64,000 bases of DNA, from NCBI RefSeq assembly GCF_051307045.1, contig NZ_CP150452.1, positions 2,170,001-2,234,000 of the forward strand. The letters are read 5' to 3'. Shown piece after piece: positions 61,524 to 64,000 of the stretch (position 1 is the stretch's first letter; each line of letters opens with the position of its first letter). The notes under the pieces were generated by a model. The model worked only from the letters and a program-made list of their open reading frames with translations. It made no database searches and had not been told where the DNA came from. The stretch comes from Dryocola sp031988645. Its GTDB lineage: Bacteria > Pseudomonadota > Gammaproteobacteria > Enterobacterales > Enterobacteriaceae. The position numbers and the translations under genes were made by a program.

Positions 61524-62894
61524 GTGTCTGTGTCAGTCAACAAATCCATCATTGAAAAATACGTGCTGCCCGCCGCGCTTAAAATAGCCGGGCAGAAGCA
61601 TGTCCTGTCCGTGCGTGACGGCATCATTCTTAATATGCCGTTTATGCTGATCGGCTCGTTTTTCCTTATCTTCGCCTACCTGCCGGTGCCGGGCTACGCG
61701 CAGATGATGAGCAGCCTGTTCGGCCCCGCCTGGCAGGAGAAGGTGCTGTATCCGGTTAAGGCCACCTATGACATCATGGCGATAATTTCGGCCTTCGGCA
61801 TCGCCTATCGGCTGGCGGAAAAATACCGCACTATCGACCCGCTCACCGCCGGCGCCGTCTCGCTGGTGGCGTTTATTATGACCATCCCGCAGCATATTAT
61901 GTTTACCCCTGCGGAGGGCGGCGCGGCGCAGTTTGTCAAAGGCGTGCTGCCGATGGGCCAGATCGGCAGCCAGGGGTTGTTCGTCGCTATTCTCATCGCC
62001 CTGCTTTCCACTGAAATTTATCGCTTTATCAATAACCGCAACCTGGTTATCCGCATGCCGGAAGGGGTGCCGCCGGCGGTGGCGAAATCCTTCCTCGCGC
62101 TGATCCCCGGCTTTTGCGTGCTGGCGGTGGTGCTGGCGCTGCGCCTGCTGGTAGAAGCCACGCCGTTTGGCGATATCAATACGCTGATAACCGAGCTGGT
62201 GGGCATCCCGATGAGCCACGTCGGCGGCTCGCTGCCGGGAATGATTATTTCGGTGCTGCTGATTGGTATTCTGTGGATGCTGGGCCTGCACGGCGACACC
62301 ATAGTGCTGGTCTTTATTCGCCCGGTCTGGCTGAGCAATATGTCGGAAAACCTCGAGGCGTTTCAGAACGGCCTGCCCATTCCGCATATCATTACGCAGC
62401 AGTTTTATGACCTGTGGATTGCGCCAGGCGGCACCGGCGCCCTGCTGGGGCTGGTTATCTTTATGCTGATCCGCAGCCGCAGCGCGCAGATGAAACAGCT
62501 CGGTAAGATCGCCGCGCCCGGCGGCCTGTTTAACATCAGCGAGCCGATGGTGTTCGGCATTCCGATCGTGATGAACCCGTATCTGGTTGTGCCTTTTATC
62601 CTCACGCCGGTGGTGCTGGTGATTGTCTCTTACGTCGCTATGACCACGGGCCTCGTGGCGAAGCCTGCGGGTATCGCGCTGCCGTTTACCACGCCGATTG
62701 TGGTCAGCGGCTATCTTGCCACCGGCGGCCATATCTCCGGCTCGGTGCTGCAAATCGTCAACCTGGGCATTTCGCTGGTGATGTATTACCCGTTCTTCCG
62801 CATCTGGGATAACCTGAAATACCGCGAGGAGCAGGCGAGCCGGACGGCGCCGGAAGCTGAAGCGCAGGCCGTAACGGAACGCAGCCCGATTTAA
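61524..62894 (+). CDS. PTS IIC permease, cellobiose family
   Basis: 456 residues with about ten membrane helices. Family marks: GQKHVLSVRDGIILNMPFML near the N-terminus, LGLHGDTIVLVFIRPVW, and GGLFNISEPMVFGIPIVMNP. Starts are GTG at 61524 or, better spaced from CAGGGGG, GTG at 61530. It carries the sugar through the membrane while IIB phosphorylates it. A strong bidirectional terminator ends the operon. Substrate is probably cellobiose or an aryl-beta-glucoside. Confidence 0.9.
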   Translation: MSVSVNKSIIEKYVLPAALKIAGQKHVLSVRDGIILNMPFMLIGSFFLIFAYLPVPGYAQMMSSLFGPAWQEKVLYPVKATYDIMAIISAFGIAYRLAEKYRTIDPLTAGAVSLVAFIMTIPQHIMFTPAEGGAAQFVKGVLPMGQIGSQGLFVAILIALLSTEIYRFINNRNLVIRMPEGVPPAVAKSFLALIPGFCVLAVVLALRLLVEATPFGDINTLITELVGIPMSHVGGSLPGMIISVLLIGILWMLGLHGDTIVLVFIRPVWLSNMSENLEAFQNGLPIPHIITQQFYDLWIAPGGTGALLGLVIFMLIRSRSAQMKQLGKIAAPGGLFNISEPMVFGIPIVMNPYLVVPFILTPVVLVIVSYVAMTTGLVAKPAGIALPFTTPIVVSGYLATGGHISGSVLQIVNLGISLVMYYPFFRIWDNLKYREEQASRTAPEAEAQAVTERSPI

Positions 62895-62904
62895 ATCGCC
62901 CATG

Positions 62905-62939
62905 AAAAAGCCCTGTCTTTTTACGCGGCAGGGCTTTTT
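62905..62939. terminator. Bidirectional terminator
   Basis: Arms AAAAAGCCCTG (62905-62915) and CAGGGCTTTTT (62929-62939), with a 13-base loop, between the converging IIC and symporter genes. Confidence 0.92.
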
Positions 62940-62956
62940 GCTTTTTGCAGTAGGGA

Positions 62957-64000
62957 TCAGCGCTGGTAAACCGGCTCGGCGATGTCGCTCTCCTTGTCTT
63001 GCGGCGCGGGTTCCGCCCCGCCAGCACGCCGCAGCGCAAGCAGACGGCTAATCTCCGCGTGCTTATCCTCGGTAAAATCAAAGAACCACATAAAGCCGAT
63101 GCGGATCAGCGAACCTATAGCCGGCAGCAGGCTGATGCCGAAAAACAGCCCGTTGAGCACGCTTTCGGTCTGGGTGGCCGCCTGCGGCACGTAGCCTATC
63201 GCCGTGAGGTAGACGCCGATCAATCCCCCGCCCACCGCCACGGACATTTTCCCGGTAAAAGTCTGGCCGGAGAAGGTAATGGCGGCGCAGCGCTTATTGG
63301 AGTGATATTCCGCATATTCGATAGTGTCGACGATCATCGCGGAGGTAAACAGGTTGCTCATCATCACAAAGAGCGAGCTTAGCCCCAACAGGATAAACAG
63401 CACGGTCAGGCTGTGATAGCCGGCGAACCACAGCACCACCCTGACCAGAATATCCAGCGCGCAAAGGGCGATAAATAAAGTGCGTTTTTTATAACGCCGC
63501 GTCAGTATCGGCGCTAGCAGGCAGGCAAGCGCGGCAATAATGCCGATGATCCCGATCGCCGCCTGCAGGCCGCCGTCGCCCATATTGTAGATAAAGAAAT
63601 AGATATAAATTCCGTTGGCGATATTGTGCAGCACGCAGAAGAAAAAGGCGGCCAGCACGAAAAATAACGGTTTGTTATGCCGCAGATTGCGGAAGGTATC
63701 GCGGATGGTGACTTTTTCATGGCTGGGCGGTACGCGTTCTTTAACGTTAAAGAAGCCGTTAATCATTAACAGCATGCCGATAACCATCATCACCAGCACC
63801 GCCATAAAATAGCCGTGGTCGCTGGAGTAAGGCGCGAAGAAGGTCGTCAGCCGCGGGAAGAAGATATTTGCGCAGGCGATGCCCGCGTTGACGCCGAGCA
63901 CCGCCGCGGTTACCGCCTTCGTCCTTTCGCGCGGCTCGCTGCTCATGACCGACGACATCGACCAGAACGGAATATCGGATATCGCATACAGCGTGCCCCA
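62957..64000 (-). CDS. GPH-family sugar:cation symporter (partial, runs off the right edge)
   Basis: The frame is open to the window end, adding 14 codons (WGTLYAISDIPFWSMSSVMS at the junction). That is the GPH-family segment after helix 3, so about 110 N-terminal residues are outside. The visible 347 residues have about nine membrane helices, with VDTIEYAEYHSNKRCAAITF, a MelB/XylP/YicJ-type motif near helix 10. It imports a sugar with a cation. It is convergent with the PTS operon, and the two may handle related beta-glucosides or their products, which is an inference from place only. Confidence 0.85.
   Translation of the reverse strand, partial: WGTLYAISDIPFWSMSSVMSSEPRERTKAVTAAVLGVNAGIACANIFFPRLTTFFAPYSSDHGYFMAVLVMMVIGMLLMINGFFNVKERVPPSHEKVTIRDTFRNLRHNKPLFFVLAAFFFCVLHNIANGIYIYFFIYNMGDGGLQAAIGIIGIIAALACLLAPILTRRYKKRTLFIALCALDILVRVVLWFAGYHSLTVLFILLGLSSLFVMMSNLFTSAMIVDTIEYAEYHSNKRCAAITFSGQTFTGKMSVAVGGGLIGVYLTAIGYVPQAATQTESVLNGLFFGISLLPAIGSLIRIGFMWFFDFTEDKHAEISRLLALRRAGGAEPAPQDKESDIAEPVYQR

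Noticed and set aside
1..64000. CRISPR arrays, tRNA and rRNA genes, insertion sequences
   Set aside because: I saw no regularly spaced direct repeats, no tRNA-like cloverleaf or rRNA sequence, and no transposase. The repeats present are short boxC-type palindromes and operators.

Overview
The window is a 64 kb piece of an enterobacterial chromosome (Enterobacteriaceae). It is GC-rich and tightly packed. Many blocks are recognisable from the E. coli backbone: ttcA, fnrS, zntB, mppA-mpaA-ycjG-tpx-tyrR-ycjFX, pspDCBA/pspF, sapABCDF, fabI, yciW, rnb, rlhA and sutR/benE. The genus cannot be fixed from this sequence. An rpfF gene beside rpfR, and afuABC joined to uhpABC, argue against E. coli K-12.

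Layout. (1) 1-8062: a gene tail and terminator, then uhpA-uhpB-uhpC followed by afuABC. This reads as a hexose-phosphate sensing system feeding an ABC importer, with no uhpT in view. (2) 8078-12140: dbpA (minus), fumD, small stress or biofilm-type proteins, a decayed acetyltransferase, ymdF and an orphan PTS IIB protein. (3) 12141-17514: a wrecked prophage in the Rac-type att site at the 5' end of ttcA. It holds capsid, scaffold, minor head, DnaB helicase and integrase fragments, and an AT-rich NACHT NTPase gene that looks like anti-phage cargo. (4) 17465-21690: ttcA, a proline-rich microprotein, the FNR-controlled sRNA FnrS, zntB, a membrane diguanylate cyclase, ybiI and yoaK. (5) 21695-45136: murein-peptide recycling genes (mppA, mpaA, ycjG), tpx, tyrR, ycjF/ycjX, the psp regulon, the sap transporter, fabI, yciW, rnb and rpfR. 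(6) 45133-54581: rpfF (DSF synthase), convergent with its receptor gene rpfR, then rlhA. A sulfur island follows: a four-rhodanese protein, a thiol dioxygenase, an SsuD-like monooxygenase, a sulfonate-type binding protein and the sulfur regulator SutR with its operators. benE closes the block. (7) 54561-58418: an AraC regulator, an EamA exporter, a DUF3313 lipoprotein and an orphan LuxR regulator. (8) 58447-64000: an RpiR-type repressor with duplicated DNA-binding domains facing a beta-glucoside PTS operon (IIB, GH4 phospho-glucosidase, IIC), with three matching operator-like palindromes between them. A GPH-family sugar symporter runs off the end.

Five otherwise full-length genes (uhpC, dbpA, the NACHT gene, ttcA, rpfF) are each broken by one extra base, always in a GGCC run. 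Correcting that base restores the expected length each time (442, 457, 645, 311 and 289 residues). Systematic sequencing error is the likeliest cause, so these five genes are probably intact in the organism.
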